DNA from: Desmodus rotundus
Taxonomy: Eukaryota > Chordata > Mammalia > Chiroptera > Phyllostomidae
NCBI RefSeq assembly: GCF_022682495.2
Contig: NC_071393.1
Coordinates: forward strand, 98,693,010-98,757,009
Reading direction: 5' to 3'
Length of the DNA stretch: 64,000 nucleotides
Shown: piece after piece, positions 46,001 through 58,182 of the stretch
Position numbering within the stretch: position 1 is the stretch's first letter
How the letters are laid out: the number at the start of each line of letters is the position of its first letter
Made by a program: the position numbers and the translations under genes
The notes under the pieces: generated by a model
Seen by the model: the letters and a program-made list of their open reading frames with translations, nothing else
The model's database searches: none
Told to the model about the DNA's origin: nothing

Positions 46001-47483
46001 AAGACTGTGCCTGTGATGGCTTCCTTCCTGTTGCCCCTGTAAAGCCTTCTCCTGCCTTTGCCCCATGTCCAACCCATTTGGAACATCCACATGTCCTACC
46101 CTTTAACTATATTGCAGCTCAGAATTGTCTCTGTTAAAGACTCAGCACAGAATGGGTGAAAGTAAATCCGCAAAGAAGCTCCCCAGCAGTTCACTTGACC
46201 TCTCTAAGGACACTGACAACAGCTGAAGAGACCACAAGAAACTGGTTTTGCAGCCAGCCTGTAATGTTACTTTTACACACAGTCTGGGAATTTTCACATC
46301 CCTCTTCAACTCCAGAGCAAGAGCTGCCAATATTCTAGGTCAACCACCGACATGCTAGACACTAGAGAAGATGAAGATTCAATTAAGCTGACATGGAAAA
46401 ATAATTTCCTTGCAGACTGTCAATCCTCAGGAAACAAGTAAACATATCCATTTAGTTTAACGTATGTAAGGGAGCCACCTGGGAATCTTCGATGGTCTCA
46501 GGAGCTTAGCCCATGTGCCATGATGGACTTGAATAGGATTCTAATCCTAAACAGCTCCCACCTCAGTCACAAAAGACAACCACACAATCGGTTTTCCTTT
46601 CATACATTCAGTAGTTAAGTTGTATGGCAAGCCCATCTCAGGAATTCCAACACTAAGAGGGGATCTGTTCCAGTAAAGTAAAGCAGCAGCAGATCTCCTA
46701 AGAGTTGAGTTGTCTAGACACTGGGTACTCCATGGTAGAACAATCTTTCCAGCCCCCATTTTATCTGCAGGGCTGAGGCTAGGAAACCGCCTCTTTCTAT
46801 CTCTGTCTCTTTCAACTTCACAGAAAGAACTCTCAGCAGCAAACTGTTTCCACCAGCTTCGTCCTTTTGTCAGGGACCGGTCTGGGAGCTGCACAAGCCC
46901 AGCCCCTGGAACTCTGGAAGCTTCTCCCGCTACACTCTACACTTGCTTTCTGCTTAGTCTGGCGAGCGAGGCTTCTAGGCAATAAACGACTGGCATTTTG
47001 TTCTTTTCCCCTTCTTAGCAGTAGGAAAGTCTTCCTATTTGCATCGACCCCACACACCTTCGAAAACCCCCACTTTAAGGGTAGCTCGCCGGTACTCAAA
47101 ATACTCCAGGCTAACACCTCGGGTTTCCCCAGGCAGGTTTCTCTTCAGCCTCTCAATCACACGGCTGCCTGGGTGGCACAAGGCTGCAGAACAACTATCC
47201 TTTCTGTTCCGACCAAGACTCAAATCCACTCCTGGACCAACAACATACAGAAGCCCCTTTCAGCTGTCGGCTGCAGGCTGGGACCACGCGGGTGGCAGAG
47301 GCGCCCAGACCCGACTGCGGAGGCGAGGTGCCGCAGGAGCGCGGGCGCACCGCTTAGGTCCCTGGCAACATGTGATGCAGATGTGTCCCCGACCCGCCTG
47401 CCCATCGCTGCCCCCAGAAACCTCAGACACCCCGTTGTAGCGCCAGGCAGCCCGCTCTCTCTGCCCCCGCCGTCCTCGCCTAC

Positions 47484-47640
47484 CTTCTGTCGGCCTCTCC
47501 GCTGCGCCCGCACAGCCTGCCGCCTGCCTCCAGTGCTCTGTAAAGCGAAGGTGGTTGCTTTGTTAGGGCGCAAGTAGCGGGACAATACTTCGCAGGCGGC
47601 GCTGAGGTTCTGGGCGGGCGTCCTTCAAAAGGACGGGACT
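47484..47640 (-). other. NIN: candidate NIN non-coding first exon A (5' limit uncertain)
   Basis: A strong minus-strand donor, ACAGAAG|gtaggcg, places an exon end at 47484 at the start-codon-proximal edge of the CpG island. The upstream limit is a guess. A possible acceptor (ctttacag, exon starting 47537) could make this a 54-nt internal 5'UTR exon instead. Donor quality and position are the only evidence. Confidence 0.45.
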
Positions 47641-48050
47641 GGAGACCCGCGCGACCGTCATTTCCATATGTAAGACGCCAGCTTTTACAAAAGCGCGACT
47701 CCAGGGGGTTGCGGCGCGTGTCCTCCCCACCCTGGCCCGCCCCCGCCCAGGCAGTCCGCGCCTCCACCCCCCGCCCCTCCTCCGCCTCCGAAGCCGCCCC
47801 CTCCCCGCCTGGGCCCCGGGGAGCGCCCCGACCCCTCCGCCCGCTAGGCCACCCGCTTCCTCGCGGCCGTTCCCGACGCTCGGCCCGCGGAGACAGCTCC
47901 CGCCCTGGCCGCGATGGGAAAGCCCCTGCCCGTCCGGCGCCGGGGACGTGCCAGGCGCGCAGGGCCCCACCGACGACGCGGGGCACAGCGAGGCCTCGGC
48001 GCACCCCAAGGCCGCGGGGCGGGGGTCCCGGAAGCGGGCTGCACGCTTAC

Positions 48051-48180
48051 CGCGCGTCCCGGGGCTCAGGCGCCGGTCGCCGCCGCGGGGACCATGGCCG
48101 CGGGCGCACTCAGGGCTCGCACGCGCGGGCAGCGGCAGCGGCAGCGGGATGGCCGCGCCCGGTGCGCTCGGCTCCCGGCT
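48051..48180 (-). other. NIN: candidate NIN non-coding first exon B with short uORF
   Basis: A second strong minus-strand donor, CGCG|gtaagcg, ends an exon at 48051 in the middle of the CpG island. Just inside lies an ATG in strong context (GCCATGG, minus strand 48095) opening a nine-codon reading frame that stops at 48066. The 5' limit is unknown. It may be the main first exon, an alternative one, or unused. Confidence 0.4.
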
Positions 48181-49334
48181 GTGCCGCGGCCACCCGGAGC
48201 GTCGGACGCCGGTTTGGAAGGGCCAGGCCCGCGCGGGGAGGAGGAGCCGGGGCGGCGCCGGCCGGGGCGCGGCTCCTCCTCCCCGACCCGGGCCTCCCGG
48301 GCGGCGGGGGGAGGAGCGGCCCGCGCCTCCGGGGCCCTCGCTGGGTCTGTTCCCCCAACCTTGACCGGGACTGCGCCCAGGTCCCGCCTGCTCGGGGTCG
48401 CGGAACCCGGAGGAACCCGGTCCGATCTTGTCTGCAGCTGGACGCGGGGAAGGTCGCTGTGGAGATTTGAACTTGGAAAACCCAGGGCTCAAGGGGGTGG
48501 AGGTGGAGGAGATTCCAGCGCCGCGAGTTCGCTACCGGACAGCCGCTGGCGCGTCCACCATTCCACCCCCTGCCCGCTGGACTCCCTTTCCTCCCAGACG
48601 CGCCCTCACACACCCCGCTACGCCCCGGACAGCCGGCGGCCACTCTTAGGTGTGTAGGAACGGCCCCGCCTCCAGCCAGCGGTACTTTAAGGTGAGCATT
48701 TAGGTGCGTCTCCTGCCCGCAGGCGGTCCTGGATTTTCCAGCCCTCGAGCGCCCATTGCCGTTATTAGAAGAAAGGTCCAGGAGGCGGAAGGGCTCTAGA
48801 CTGGACTCTGAATCTTTTAGAGCAAATGAAACACTCCTCCCAGATCTTAACTGGTTTCTGCACCTGACCCCCAACTGTCCGCGTAGGCCCCCACCCCTTA
48901 TCCAGCCTCCCGTGGGTACATCCGATCCTCGGTCACTAGCCACACAGGACAGAAACGCCTTGGAGTTGGTAGTTTCCAGCCAACTATTGCTCGATGTTTA
49001 CCACCTCCTCCGCCTTCCCTCCTACTCCACTCCCCCGCCCCCAACTCCCCAAATCTCCGCTAACTCCCCCATCCCTACAATTCTGACCTGGATGCAAACG
49101 GGATACAAGACCAGGCCTAGAGTGCTGGCAGCTGTGGGCTGGGGCGATCCCCAAGCCCCTCTCTCTCTGTGAGCTGCAGGATTAAATGTGTTGCTCTTGA
49201 AAAAGGAGACACCTGATTTATTACAACCCACAAGTCTGGTTATTTCAACAAGGACCTGGAGAAAGCTCCCTTGCTTCTGGAGAACAAGGGACAGGAAGGA
49301 AACTAGCATTTGAGAATCCAGTGTGCTGGAAACT

Positions 49335-49495
49335 CGACAGGAATGGTCTTACCTAATCCTTGCACTACCTTTAGGATGCAGGCATTATTATACTCGTTTT
49401 GCAGCTGAGGAAATTGGACTTTAGAAATGTTAAGGGCCTTGCTTAGGATCACATAGCTAGTACTTGGCAGAGCTGGGTTCAAAAAAAAGCAGATT
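49335..49495 (-). mobile_element. MIR SINE relic
   Basis: 'tcgttttgcagctgaggaaa', 'cttaggatcacatagctagt' and 'ggcagagctgggttcaaa' in antisense MIR order. Confidence 0.8.
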
Positions 49496-51061
49496 CAAAA
49501 GCAGGTCACATATGATAAAATTGCATGGAACTAAGAACACACACAAACGAGTGCATGTAAAATTGGCGACATTTGAATAAGGCCCTAGGATTATATTAAT
49601 GTCAATTTCCTGGTTGTAATAGTGTACTAGTTATGCAAGATGTTATCATTGGGGAAACTTGGGTAAAGGGGACATAAGGAATCTCCACATTATTTCTTAC
49701 AACTTAATATGAATCTACAATTATTTCAAAGTAGAGAGTTTTAAAAAATAAAGCAGATCGGTCTTATTTTAGAACCCAAGCGCTCTTCTTCCACAGACAA
49801 TGTGCCCGGAGAATAAGAAAGAGGAGAGGCTCACGTTCTGTGTGTACACCCACTCGCGCACTTTAAGCATGGTTGTTCAGTGATAGTAATTATGCAACAC
49901 GTACTACACACTGTTAAGTGAATAGCTAACTTGTTACCAGAATATTTACATTGGTATCATTTTATATATAAGGGAATAATGTCCACTGGGGACTAATGCT
50001 GCCAAAAGTCTTAGAAGGTAAAAAATAAAGAGATGTTTTTCTTGTTTTACCTAATCTCTGCCATGGGAAACTCAACCTATTGGTTTTCTCTCCAAATATG
50101 CCTTTTCAATCTGCAAGAATCGTAAGGCTGAGTCTGCTCATTATTTTAAAACAGTGATTCTTGGGGGCCAGAGATGTTGGAACCAGCATTCCTTCCCTAT
50201 GGAGGAAGATCAGAATTGGTGAGGGTTATATAATTTGAAAAACAAAGTATTCTTTCTTGAGAGGAGTGAGCGGCATGGAGTGAGTGCTGAGGCTAGAAAC
50301 TGGAAATTACATTCAGCAACCTCCAGCCTCCCTACAAAAGTGGAGGAAATGTAGCACGGTTACTTCATGGTGTAGCTTTGCAAAAGCAGTTTTACTAAGG
50401 TGGGTATAATTTAACACGATATGCCTATAATTGAGGTTGCACAGAGTGAAGGTTGGTCTTAGTCCACTCAAGTCACTAGAAGAAAGTGGGGACTTATCAA
50501 TACCGTAGAACCTATCACTTGAGCTTTTCTCTCTGTTAAAACAAAAATGAAGACAGTAGCAGAAAATAATAACCAAGCTCTAATTTTACATTATATGCAA
50601 TAACAGTTAAAGTGAAAAAGAAATGTAAACATTTACCCTGCATTAATGCCCTTTACAAACCACATTTCACTCTTATCTGTTGCAGTTTATCTGCCTGTGA
50701 CACCATCTCCCATCTTACGAAGAGCCTTGTTCTGGGACCCAGGACTCTTCGAGTATTTGCCGATGATATTTTTGAGTGGCTTTCTGCTGCATTTTTCAGT
50801 TTTAAACTGGCTTTCTCAGATGATTAAAAGCTCTAAGAAGTTAAAAGAGTACTCCAGTGAAGAGAAAGTTACTGTTTCTTCCTGAAAGTAACTTTGTAAA
50901 GATTAATTTAGAGTCAGGACAGCAAAAATATGAATTTATTTTAAAAAAGGAGAAAAAGCAAATTCAGACTTTGTAAATTTCCTGTGCAGAGTTAAAACTT
51001 TTTTTTCCCTCTTTTTTTTTTCTTTTATTTTTTTCTGATCAGGGAGAGCCTATAGCTCTAC

Positions 51062-51540
51062 CAGGGGTGTCAAATTCATTTTCACTGGGGTCCACATCAG
51101 CCTTGAGGTTGCCTTCAAAGGGCCAAATGTAATTTTAGGATTGTATGAACGTAACTACTCCTTTAAAAAACATTTTTTAATTTTTATTGTTATTCAATTA
51201 CAGTTGTATGCCTTTTCTCCCCATCCCTCCACCCCACCCAAACCCACCTCCCTCCCCCACCTCCACCCTCCCCCTTGATTTTGTCCATGTGTCCTTTATA
51301 GTAGTTCCTGTAATCCCCTCTCCCCACTGTTCCCTCCCCACTCCCCCCTGGCTATTGTTAGATTGTTCTTAACTTCAATGTCTCTGGTTATATTTTGTTT
51401 GCTTTTTTCTTCTGTTGATTATGTTCCATACTTTAACTAGGGGCAAGGAGCTTGGCACTGCCGCCGGGTAGAAACAAGGTGCCGGGCTGCATACAACACG
51501 GTGAGGGATCCGGCCCACAGGCCTTTGTGTTTGCCACCTG
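51062..51540. mobile_element. hAT-like non-autonomous DNA element, split by an L1
   Basis: The left end caggggtgtcaaattcattt and right end (complemented) caggtggcaaacacaaaggc are hAT-style termini. Flanking 8-mers agctctac and tgatctaa agree at five of eight positions. No transposase. The middle is an L1 fragment. Confidence 0.6.
51167..51430 (-). mobile_element. L1 3' fragment nested in hAT-like element
   Basis: Oligo-T, then 'tattcaattacagttgtatg', the C-rich 3'UTR complement and 'tctctggttatattttgttt'. The flanks ctttaa (51161-51166) and ctttaa (51431-51436) are a possible short target-site duplication. Confidence 0.75.
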
Positions 51541-52142
51541 TGATCTAACCAAACTGAGTCCATCTTCCCCGAAAGCTGCTGCTGGGTATAATTTATTTCT
51601 CATGTACAAAATTGTAAAAGACAAACAAACAAACAGACAAACAAACCCCCCCCACACACACATCTTCTCCTGTCACTCTGTAGTAACTCCCAGGTTCTTC
51701 TACACTTCTTCAGTAAGCGTCTTTCTTATTTCTCTGACCATTTGAACTGATCAAAACAGTCTTCAGGTAAACTGCAGAGTTGCATCAGAGAGGGTCCACG
51801 GGTTCAAGCACATTATCAGTTATGGTCCAGCCCAGGGCCTGTTGGGGTGAAAGGGAATCATATTCTCCCTAGGACCCTAAGGCAATGAGTGGTGAAAGGA
51901 GGAAGGGGGAAATTGATTGGAGACAGGCAAGCCAAAGACTAGGAGTTTCAGTGGCAAAATGTAGGCAGTAAAAAAAGGAGAAAAACACGGAAAAGAATCA
52001 GGAAGGAGAGAGAAAGCAATCTGATTTATGTTTTTGCCGCAAAAGGGCGTTCGTTAGGAATTAGGATTCTCTCTTCATTTTCTGTCATTAAATACCTGAA
52101 GGAAGAAGAAGTAGATTTTTGGCACAACTTAATTCTTTTTCA

Positions 52143-52362
52143 TCTTCACCTGAGGAAATTTTTTTCATTGCTTTTAGAAAGAGAGGAAGGGAAAGAGAGA
52201 AACATCAGTGCAAGAGAGAAGCATTGATTGGTTGCCTCCCGTAGGCACCTGGACATGGGATCAAACCTGCACCCCAGGTATGTGCCCTGACTGGGAATCA
52301 AACCCACAAACTCTGGGTAATGGGACGACAGTCCAACCAACTAGCCACGCTGGCCAGGCCTA
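52143..52362 (-). mobile_element. VES SINE
   Basis: On the minus strand: head gcctggccagcgtggctagt, 'ggtttgattcccagtcaggg', shortened body and a tail with 'cctcaggtgaagat', the longer-tail subgroup. Confidence 0.88.
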
Positions 52363-54744
52363 CTGCTGTCTTGGAAGTCATGAGCTATTCAAAAGAAACA
52401 TCAATCTTCATTTTTGCCCTTAAGGAATATATCATTCTCCCTTGGGGAAGCAAAAATGTGCACGCATGAGAGAATAAGAGTAATGTAATGTGGCATTGGA
52501 TTCTAATCAGGTCCTCCAGTTGGGAGTCATACACATATATAACATGTGTATGACAGAGAAGAGAGGAATGATTTCCCTAAAAACATGGCTTCTATCAGGT
52601 CATTCCACCCACTACTTTTCATTTCAGGTCCTGGATCTCCTTAACATTAAAGGCCCTGCAGATCCATACAAAAGTATGTATCCTCAGTGTCCCCAGACAA
52701 TCCACCCTCCTTCCACTCTGCTCCTATGTGCTGCTGAGTCTTCCCTCTGCTGCTCTTCCTATCCAGATCATCAGTCCAAAGGCCTATTCGATGCCCTGTC
52801 TCTGTTCACTCCTCTTTATTTGGCCCAGCAGTTCATGCATTTCTGGAAGTGGTTATTAAATATGTGTGTGAAGGAGCTCATGGATTGAGCATTTAGGTGC
52901 TTTCCAAGTACTTGGCCAGCACATGGAGAAGAGCTGTTGCATGTGTGTGCATGGGGATGGGGAGGGGTCTGGTCATCTTTTTTGAACTATCCTTTTGCAT
53001 GTGCTGGAATCCGGAAATGTTCTGCTATTCCAGACTGTAGTGCCTAAAGGTGGACAACATGGCTTCATTCAAAGTAGAAGGAAATGAAATTCTGGTGTAA
53101 GAAACTTTGGTGTTCCTTCCCCTCACAGTCTCCTGAATACTTGGCCAACATGACATGAAATCTTTACCTTTTTGTTAAAAAAGACCCTTGACTAGAAAAT
53201 GATGTGACATTTTTTCCCCCAAACAAGACCACTTTAAGTTCTTTGGAATTTGATGCATATACAAAAGAAATGGGAACCCAGAAACTTATATATTATAATA
53301 TCAATAGTTCTTCAATAACTTCTAGTAGCTACATTTCAAAGAGTAAAAATTTTATATTTTATTTAACTCAAAATACCCCCAAATGGTATCATGTCAACAT
53401 GTAATCAATATAAAAAGTATTAATGAGATCATTTAAACTAGTGTTTGTATGAAGTCTTTGAAATCTGGTGTGTATTACGCATTTACAGCACATCTCAATT
53501 CAGACTAGCTCCATGTGGTCAGTAGCCAGTGATCAGACAGTGCAGTGTTAGAACAGGAAGAGCATTCCAACTGCCTCTAACCCACCCCTGTTGTTACAGG
53601 GAATCTTGGTTCAGGAGGGTTTGTGCCTTGCTCAAGACAATCATACAGAAATTGCATCAGACCTCTAGTCTGGGCCCATCCACCCCAGTACTGGCTTCCT
53701 GTGAAGGTTCATGGGTGATGCAAATAGCTGCCTCAGAATGAAACAGTGTTTTAAAATATTTTTAAGTCACCTCCCTTTAAAACTTATGGACCCCCCCAAA
53801 AGAATTTTTATAATAAGTAAAATGTCAGAAGAAAATAGCCAAATATGTACTATTTTAATACTTAGAAATGACAACCCAGTAGGCCATGTAATGCCTACCC
53901 CACAGCCTACTTGCTTTGTACTCAGCTGTATCTGAGCCTGCAGGGTACCCAGCAGAGAGGAGGCTGGAGGACAATGCCTGCCCTCCAGGGGCGTGTGGGA
54001 ATGATGCCTCTCCACCTTCCATTGTTCATCCCATCCACGTCAGCTCCTGCCAGCTGACATTGGACATACTTTGTCCAATCCCAAGAATCCATATCGTTTT
54101 CCATAATTAATCTCAAAGACCTTGAAATAACGAAGTGAATTTTTGTCTGCCACTCTGCACATTTGGTAGTGTTTTCTGAACCAAGCCAAAGCCGAATTCA
54201 GGAAATGACCATTTCAAAAACAGAAAATGAGACCAATAGGAAGACATTGCTTCTGATAATGAGGACATTTGGCAGTAAAGTGAATAATGAGAGCATCTTT
54301 GCACCTGAATTTCTGAGAAAGCACTACATACATCATTACAAAAAGCAATATAAATCTTTGATTTACATTTTGTTTTCAGTTGGGAGAGAATGGGCATGGT
54401 TCTCTGAGGATATGATTTAGGTCACTTTGCACCAAAATACTGAGGTCAAAGTGATGACAAATCTAATGGCAGTGACCTCTGTGAGTCCTATTTCAGTTTA
54501 TGTCAAATGCTATCTTAGAGGCTGAGGGTTGGGATGCTGAGATGCCCAGATGCCATAGCAGGCCTTAATAAAAACATACTTTGTCCAATTCTTGATTACT
54601 GAGATCTCCTCCCCCACAACATGCAGCCGACTTCTGGGTCCCCTAAAGTGCAAACAAGATTAAAGGAAATAAGATGAGCAGAGAGAAAGATCAGTGTCTA
54701 TTTATGTGTTACTGGTCACAGGTCAAAGTCAATAACAGGTCAAC

Positions 54745-54808
<64 letters not shown>
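54745..54808. repeat. (GT)n(GA)n compound microsatellite
   Basis: About 10 GT units run directly into about 22 GA units. Confidence 0.95.
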
Positions 54809-54813
<5 letters not shown>

Positions 54814-55339
54814 TGAACAGGTAGATGTGCTCAGTAGCGTGGTTGTCCTCTCTGCCCTTCCCCACCTGCTCTATGCACTAAGAGGCTAACCCAGATGCAC
54901 TGCATTAAGGGGCTCCTTTGTGCCCTGGCATCCCATTAGGTCCAGCTGATGGGGTCACTGGCAAAAGATTGGAAGGCAGAAGGAGCATGAGTTTGGGGCA
55001 TTTATTCACCCAGCTTGCTCATTCTAGGGTATTTGGAGGCTGGTTGCATCCCTTAAGATCATAACTGTCGTGCAGCCCTCTCCTCTTGCCAATGAGGCCT
55101 AGGCTTAACCCCGGGACATCACCTTCCAGGGAGGTGCTATCCTTGTTTCCCTGTGCCTGGCCAACCCCTTTGTAATTAGTCCCTTTATTAACTATTCTCC
55201 AAATACCTAATTTGAGTTTATCCACTATTTCCTCTGAGATATTGATCAATAAAGTCATTATGCATACATTTCATGCTCCAGAAACAATGACCCTTCTCTC
55301 TGTAGGCATATAATACCTTGATTTTTCTATTGTCCAGAA

Positions 55340-55560
55340 TTTTAGATCAGTTCCCACAAGCAGACCCTGAAATGAGGAATTGTGTGCAAGAGTTTTATTG
55401 AAGAGATGCTCCTGGGAGAAACATGCAAGGGGGTGTGGTGGAGGAAGAGGAGGTGGAAGCAAGACAGAGAAAGCAGAAGTCAGCAAGGATATAATTTCAG
55501 ACAAAGTCTAAATTCCACTCAGCTGAATCTTGAGTGGAACTCTGGAGCATATACTACATG
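55340..55560 (-). mobile_element. old interspersed repeat, family unsure
   Basis: 'acaagcagaccctgaaatga', 'gtgtgcaagagttttattga' and 'gctcctgggagaaacatgca' look like the antisense of a dispersed repeat. A sense relative may be at about 57480-57655. I could not name the family. Confidence 0.35.
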
Positions 55561-55795
55561 TCAGAGTTTGTACCAATAAGTCAGGGACCCAAGGACATCC
55601 AAGTCAAGAACCTTCAATTTATGCTCCACATATATCCCCTGTAATTTGAAAGTATTTAGGGAGGGAGACACACTGATTAATTGGCTCAGTAATGGAGTTA
55701 TTAGTGAAGAGGAAAGAGAGTGACCTCCAGGTACCAGAAAAGCTCACAGCAGTTGCTCAGAGATGCACCCTTTACAAAAACACTACATATAATTT

Positions 55796-56053
55796 GCCCT
55801 GGCCGCCATGGCTCAGTTGGTTGGAGTGATGTTCGTTAACTGGAAATTTGCAGGTTCAATTCCCTGCCAGGGCACATACCCAGGATGCAGGTTTGATGTC
55901 CTGTCCAGGCACGTATGGAAGGCAAACAAGCAGTGCTTCTCTCTAGCATCGATGTTTCTCCCCCTTCCTCTTTCCCTTCCTCTCTCTCTAAAAGCAAAGA
56001 AAAAATGTCCTTGGGTGAGGATTTAAAAAAAGAAAAGAAAAGAAAAAAAGAAA
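55796..56053 (+). mobile_element. VES SINE, full length
   Basis: Head gccctggccgccatggctca, B-box-like 'ggttcaattccc', body, 'gtccttgggtgaggattta' and a long AAAAG-type tail. Confidence 0.92.
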
Positions 56054-56751
56054 ACGCTGCAGGTAATTAAATAGTATTTTCTTTTCTGGACTTGGTTAAT
56101 ATACTGTAATATTAGTAAAAATCAAATTAAAGCCAATTCTTAAAGAGCAAAGGAGTCTGTGGGAATCTTAGCTACCAGATGCAGGTAGTAGTTCTATGGT
56201 ATGTGTGCATGTGGTTGGGGGCAGGGGAGATGTATCAACACTTGCCATTTCCCTCTGAAGCTTCTAACACTTGGAAATTTGTCATAGAAGCTTTTCTCAT
56301 CTGCAGTTCAAACACTTTTTTTTCAGCAGGAATTTAGCTGAAGTTGAAATCACCATCTGGTATCTCATATTGAACCAGGTTCTTTGTGTGCCAAGAACTT
56401 TTTCTCTTGGCAATGATGTTGACTGTGATCTTTCAAAAATATTTCTTGGGTTGGCAGTCTTGACTGAACAGAGCAAAGCAGCCTGTCTTGGAATTTAGGA
56501 AGAGACGTGTTGAGCAAGTTATTTCCCCAGGAAGAAAAGTGCGAGGTGAAAAGTTGAACCTTAGGTTTTGAAACCCCAGAAACTGTAGCTGTTATTATTG
56601 AACTATAACTAACTAGGGAATAAAATCTCAGCAATAAGATTAGAAGTAGCAAAATGTCACACAAGACCTAGCAGTGGAATAATCAATTCATACCAAAAAT
56701 GCTATTTAAGCACTTTTCAGGTGCAAAATGATATCCTTCATGGCTTAATGT

Positions 56752-57022
56752 AGCAATTTTCAACTGGTGTGCTGCAAGAATTTTTAAAACGTGCAATACC
56801 TGACTATTTAGTCAGGGGTACTGACCTCTTTTCCCTTAGATTGTCAAATTAAAAACAAATGATAATAGCCAACACAATAATAACTGTATGCATGAGTAAA
56901 AATTATACTTATTTTTTGTCAGATTGGCAGAAATATATATATATTTTTTGGTGTGCCAAAAATATTTAGTAATTCATTTATGTGTGCCATGAAATGAAAA
57001 ATGTGGAAAATCTCTGCCTTCA
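56752..57022. mobile_element. putative non-autonomous DNA element (hAT-like)
   Basis: 'ttttcaactggtgtgctgca' on the left and, complemented, 'gattttccacatttttcatt' with 'atggcacaca' on the right look like diverged inverted ends around an AT-rich core with no coding capacity. No target duplication established. Confidence 0.4.
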
Positions 57023-57320
57023 GGACGTAACAATGACTAAGGAGGGGTCTCTGCACCCAAGTGGTTCACCATCCAGTGGCCAGGACACCAGGAGGGAACA
57101 AGGCAGACTATACTAATGAGTGTAGCTGGCACCATCTTTCTCCTCCCGGACGCTCTCAGACCCTGTTACCATTTTGTGTGTCCCTCCATCAAATGCTATT
57201 GTTTCCGAAGGCCCGCACCCATAACTCTTCTTCAGTGGCTGCCCTTGGGTACTGTGTACATACACAGAGAGCTGAAGTGCTTGGAGCTTAGCCCCTAAGC
57301 TCAGTGTGGGAGTAGGGAAG

Positions 57321-57431
57321 CTGCTCAGAAACCAAAATGGCTTATAAAGAGCCCAAATTCTTTAACAATATTTAAGACTTTGGTTAATCCCAGACTATCT
57401 TTGCAGCTTTGTCTCCTACTGCCTCCCGCCA
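57321..57431. repeat. left arm of perfect 111-bp inverted repeat
   Basis: Reverse complement of 58072-58182 at all 111 positions, checked block by block. It begins ctgctcagaaaccaaaatgg and ends cctcccgcca. The bases just outside no longer pair. Its flanks do not continue L2, so this looks like the derived copy. Confidence 0.93.
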
Positions 57432-57659
57432 AGTCTCTACCTTACAGCAGGGCATAAATTCATAGCCCAATGGAATCAGGCTGAGCTACTCTCTCCCCGG
57501 CTTTGCCTAAACTCACCCTTGCTCAGTCTCTTTCTTTTCCCTCTCCTACTTTCCACATGTACTTACTGGTCTCTTCTGGGAGCATTTCCTTAATAAAATA
57601 CTTCCCTGCAAATCCTCCTCTAAGAATCGGCTCCTGGGAACCTAACCTAAGACAAGGGA

Positions 57660-57880
57660 CACAATACGAATATAAACAAAATGCTACGAGAGCTCAGGAG
57701 TGACTAATTCTGCCTCGAGATCAAGGAAGTTTCCATAAAAGGAAGGTTATTTGAACTAGGCATTGAAGGGTAATTTGGATTTTGCCAGGCAGAAGTAACT
57801 GAGGAGTGTCATAATAAATATAGGGAAAAATACAGAGTCTGGCACAAATAATGTCCCTTTTTATGACAAAATCTGTTATT
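57660..57880 (-). mobile_element. L2 relic, part 1
   Basis: 'ggaagtttccataaaaggaa', 'tttgaactaggcattgaagg' and 'tttgccaggcagaagtaact' in antisense L2 order. It lies between the two arms of the inverted repeat. Confidence 0.55.
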
Positions 57881-58071
57881 ACAAAATCATAAGCATATAA
57901 TTCTGTAACACAACAATATCACACTCAAGCACACCATATGATATAGTGGGTGAAATGTTCAAAGTAAAACTGTAAATTATTGTACCCATATTATTACCCT
58001 ACGTACCACACTCGAGCAGGTGTGACTTCTGCCGGACCCTGTACAGACGTGTGCCAGGATAATGAAGGCGA

Positions 58072-58182
58072 TGGCGGGAGGCAGTAGGAGACAAAGCTGC
58101 AAAGATAGTCTGGGATTAACCAAAGTCTTAAATATTGTTAAAGAATTTGGGCTCTTTATAAGCCATTTTGGTTTCTGAGCAG
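58072..58182. repeat. right arm of perfect 111-bp inverted repeat
   Basis: Begins tggcgggaggcagtaggaga and ends tttctgagcag. Its right flank (gggagaaacatgatagag) continues the antisense L2 order through the boundary, so this arm appears to be in its original place. Confidence 0.93.

Larger units (their letters stand above)
39099..47483 (-). other. NIN: NIN first intron (5'UTR intron)
   Basis: This runs from a first exon in the CpG island to the exon carrying the start codon. It contains an old L1 piece (40365-40530), a VES (42526-42744), MIR relics near 42.2 and 42.9 kb and a C-run on the sense strand (39325-39346). The 43.1-47.2 kb part has no repeat or exon I recognise. The upper limit depends on which first exon is used. 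Confidence 0.7.
47270..48640. promoter_or_regulatory. NIN: CpG island, presumed NIN promoter
   Basis: About 1.4 kb of very GC- and CpG-rich sequence in an otherwise AT-rich region, 8 kb upstream of the NIN start-codon exon. It has many GC boxes (for example around 47740-47830 and 48240-48310) and no TATA box in an obvious place. Position and gene direction make it the NIN promoter. Such islands are often bidirectional, but I see no plus-strand gene leaving it. Confidence 0.85.

Noticed and set aside
47480..48943. Long open frames on both strands (up to about 309 codons) in the CpG island
   Set aside because: They overlap in several frames at once, are Ala/Arg/Gly/Pro-rich and match no family. 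High G+C removes stop codons by chance.
54745..54808. Tandem repeat as a possible satellite or CRISPR-like array
   Set aside because: A plain GT/GA microsatellite. No spaced repeats of any kind are present in the window.
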